In this document: one piece after another, positions 6,006-6,476 of the stretch | How the letters are laid out: each line of letters begins with the position of its first letter | How positions within the stretch are numbered: the stretch's first letter is position 1 | Assembly: GCA_029007575.1 (NCBI GenBank) | Contig: JAQXIB010000292.1 | Location: 1 to 6,476 of the forward strand | Source: Clostridiales bacterium | GTDB lineage: Bacteria > Bacillota > Clostridia > Oscillospirales > Ruminococcaceae | Direction of reading: 5' to 3' | DNA: 6,476 nucleotides | Notes under the pieces: generated by a model | The model's input: the letters and a program-made list of their open reading frames with translations, nothing else | Database searches by the model: none | What the model was told of the DNA's origin: nothing | Program-made: the position numbers and the translations under genes

Positions 6006-6081
6006 TGGTTGGGCTGGATGGATTCGAACCATCGGAATGACGGAGTCAAAGTCCGTTGCCTTACCACTTGGCTACAACCCA
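6006..6081 (-). tRNA. trnQ: tRNA-Gln (anticodon UUG)
   Basis: Cloverleaf on the minus strand: acceptor TGGGTTG with CAGCCCA (one G-T pair), anticodon stem ACGGA/TCCGT with loop CTTTGAC (anticodon at 6047-6049), T arm GATGG-TTCGAAT-CCATC, discriminator A73 and encoded CCA (6006-6008). It is nearly identical to the neighbouring tRNA-Gln(CUG) through the D and anticodon arms, so the pair is a tandem duplication. It carries the same U1-A72 pair and reads CAA, plus CAG by wobble. Confidence 0.96.
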
Positions 6082-6095
6082 TTATAAAAAGAAAA

Positions 6096-6172
6096 TGGGG
6101 TGGATAGTGAGAGTCGAACCCACGACCTCCAGAGCCACAATCTGGCGCTCTAACCAACTGAGCTATACCCAC
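6096..6172 (-). tRNA. trnH: tRNA-His (anticodon GUG)
   Basis: Cloverleaf on the minus strand: acceptor GTGGGTA with TATCCAC (one G-T pair), anticodon stem CCAGA/TCTGG with loop TTGTGGC (anticodon at 6136-6138), T arm GTGGG-TTCGACT-CTCAC, C73 and encoded CCA (6096-6098). The base 5' of the acceptor (C at 6173 on the plus strand) supplies the G-1 that pairs with C73, the hallmark of histidine tRNA. Confidence 0.96.
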
Positions 6173-6179
6173 CATATAT

Positions 6180-6256
6180 TGGTGCGCCCAGCAGGACTCG
6201 AACCTGCGGCCTACTGCTTAGAAGGCAGTTGCTCTATCCAGCTGAGCTATGGGCGC
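6180..6256 (-). tRNA. trnR: tRNA-Arg (anticodon UCU)
   Basis: Cloverleaf on the minus strand: perfect acceptor GCGCCCA with TGGGCGC, D arm GCTC/GAGC, anticodon stem ACTGC/GCAGT with loop CTTCTAA (anticodon at 6220-6222), T arm GCAGG-TTCGAGT-CCTGC, A73 and encoded CCA (6180-6182). It reads AGA and AGG. The spacer to tRNA-His is only 7 bases. Confidence 0.96.
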
Positions 6257-6280
6257 GTATAAAATACGCTAACATAAAAA

Positions 6281-6354
<74 letters not shown>

Positions 6355-6394
6355 ATTTCATGCTATTCAATTTGCTTTTTCTGTGACGGATATT

Positions 6395-6423
6395 ATTATA
6401 TCAAATAGCATTAGGTTTGTCAA
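6395..6423 (-). promoter_or_regulatory. Consensus sigma-A promoter of the tRNA operon
   Basis: On the minus strand TTGACA (6418-6423) and TATAAT (6395-6400) are both perfect and separated by exactly 17 bases. Transcription would start near 6388 and run through all five tRNA genes. Confidence 0.93.
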
Positions 6424-6425
6424 TA

Positions 6426-6459
6426 CAGAATTTCAAAAAAATCCAATTTTTTTAAAAAA
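6426..6459 (-). promoter_or_regulatory. A/T-tract UP-like element upstream of the tRNA promoter
   Basis: Phased runs of A7 and T7/A6 lie directly upstream of the -35 box, the position where the RNA polymerase alpha subunits contact stable-RNA promoters. The A/T-rich stretch continues to the window edge, so its full length and the next gene upstream cannot be seen. Confidence 0.6.
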
Positions 6460-6476
6460 CAAAGGATTTCAAAAAT

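Noticed and set aside
5826..6032. Minus-strand open frame of 68 codons over tRNA-Gln(CUG)
   Set aside because: It is a read-through of the tRNA gene and its terminator hairpin (RRFESFHPSQ-type peptide), with no ribosome binding site.
6056..6262. Plus-strand open frame over the tRNA cluster, encoding a GLEPAAYCLEGS-type peptide
   Set aside because: It is the antisense shadow of tRNA-His and tRNA-Arg; such tRNA-derived peptides are a well-known annotation artefact.
6255..6269. GCGTAT-AAA-ATACGC hairpin at the 5' edge of tRNA-Arg
   Set aside because: It uses bases of the tRNA acceptor stem and would compete with the mature fold; probably accidental in an A/T-rich spacer.
6360..6411. 8-base inverted repeat ATGCTATT/AATAGCAT flanking the tRNA -10 region
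   Set aside because: At 8 bases with a 36-base gap in A/T-rich DNA it is expected fairly often by chance. It would merit attention only if conserved.

Overview
The window looks like ordinary chromosome of a low-to-mid GC Firmicute, most likely a Clostridia-class gut-type anaerobe. The grounds are a protein of the 2-hydroxyacyl-CoA dehydratase activase family typical of anaerobes, a VanR/VanS-like two-component pair with a polytopic kinase, GTG and TTG starts, AGGAGG-type ribosome binding sites, a DUF4432 sugar-epimerase relative, and a Firmicute-style tRNA operon in which every gene encodes its CCA end. The genus cannot be named from this sequence. There is no sign of insertion sequences, phage, CRISPR or plasmid functions.

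Left part (1-1320): the C-terminal ~420 residues of a very large activase/DUF2229-type protein, whose N-terminus lies outside the window, closed by a strong symmetric hairpin terminator.

Middle (1321-4280): a two-component operon. A promoter near 1351-1377 carries two 10-base direct repeats at 11-base spacing that resemble VanR boxes. The OmpR/VanR-type response regulator (GTG start, 1471) overlaps by 29 bases a 700-residue histidine kinase with about six membrane segments. The kinase has a ~180-residue outside domain and an ATP-binding domain with Asn where the usual adenine-contacting Asp sits. A GC-rich hairpin without a T-tract follows.

Right-centre (4281-5830): a small YccF-family membrane protein with an obvious internal duplication, then a DUF4432 aldose-1-epimerase-like protein behind its own likely promoter. 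Nothing links the two functionally, nor either to the kinase, beyond adjacency.

Right end (5854-6476, minus strand): five tRNA genes, transcribed right to left as Gly(UCC), Arg(UCU), His(GUG), Gln(UUG), Gln(CUG). They have a perfect TTGACA-17-TATAAT promoter with an A/T-rich upstream tract, and terminator-like hairpins at the far end where this operon converges on the DUF4432 gene. All gene-free gaps are shorter than about 210 bases. No clearly new system is visible. The best leads are the kinase's outside sensor, the VanR-like boxes and the tandem glutamine tRNAs with different discriminator bases.
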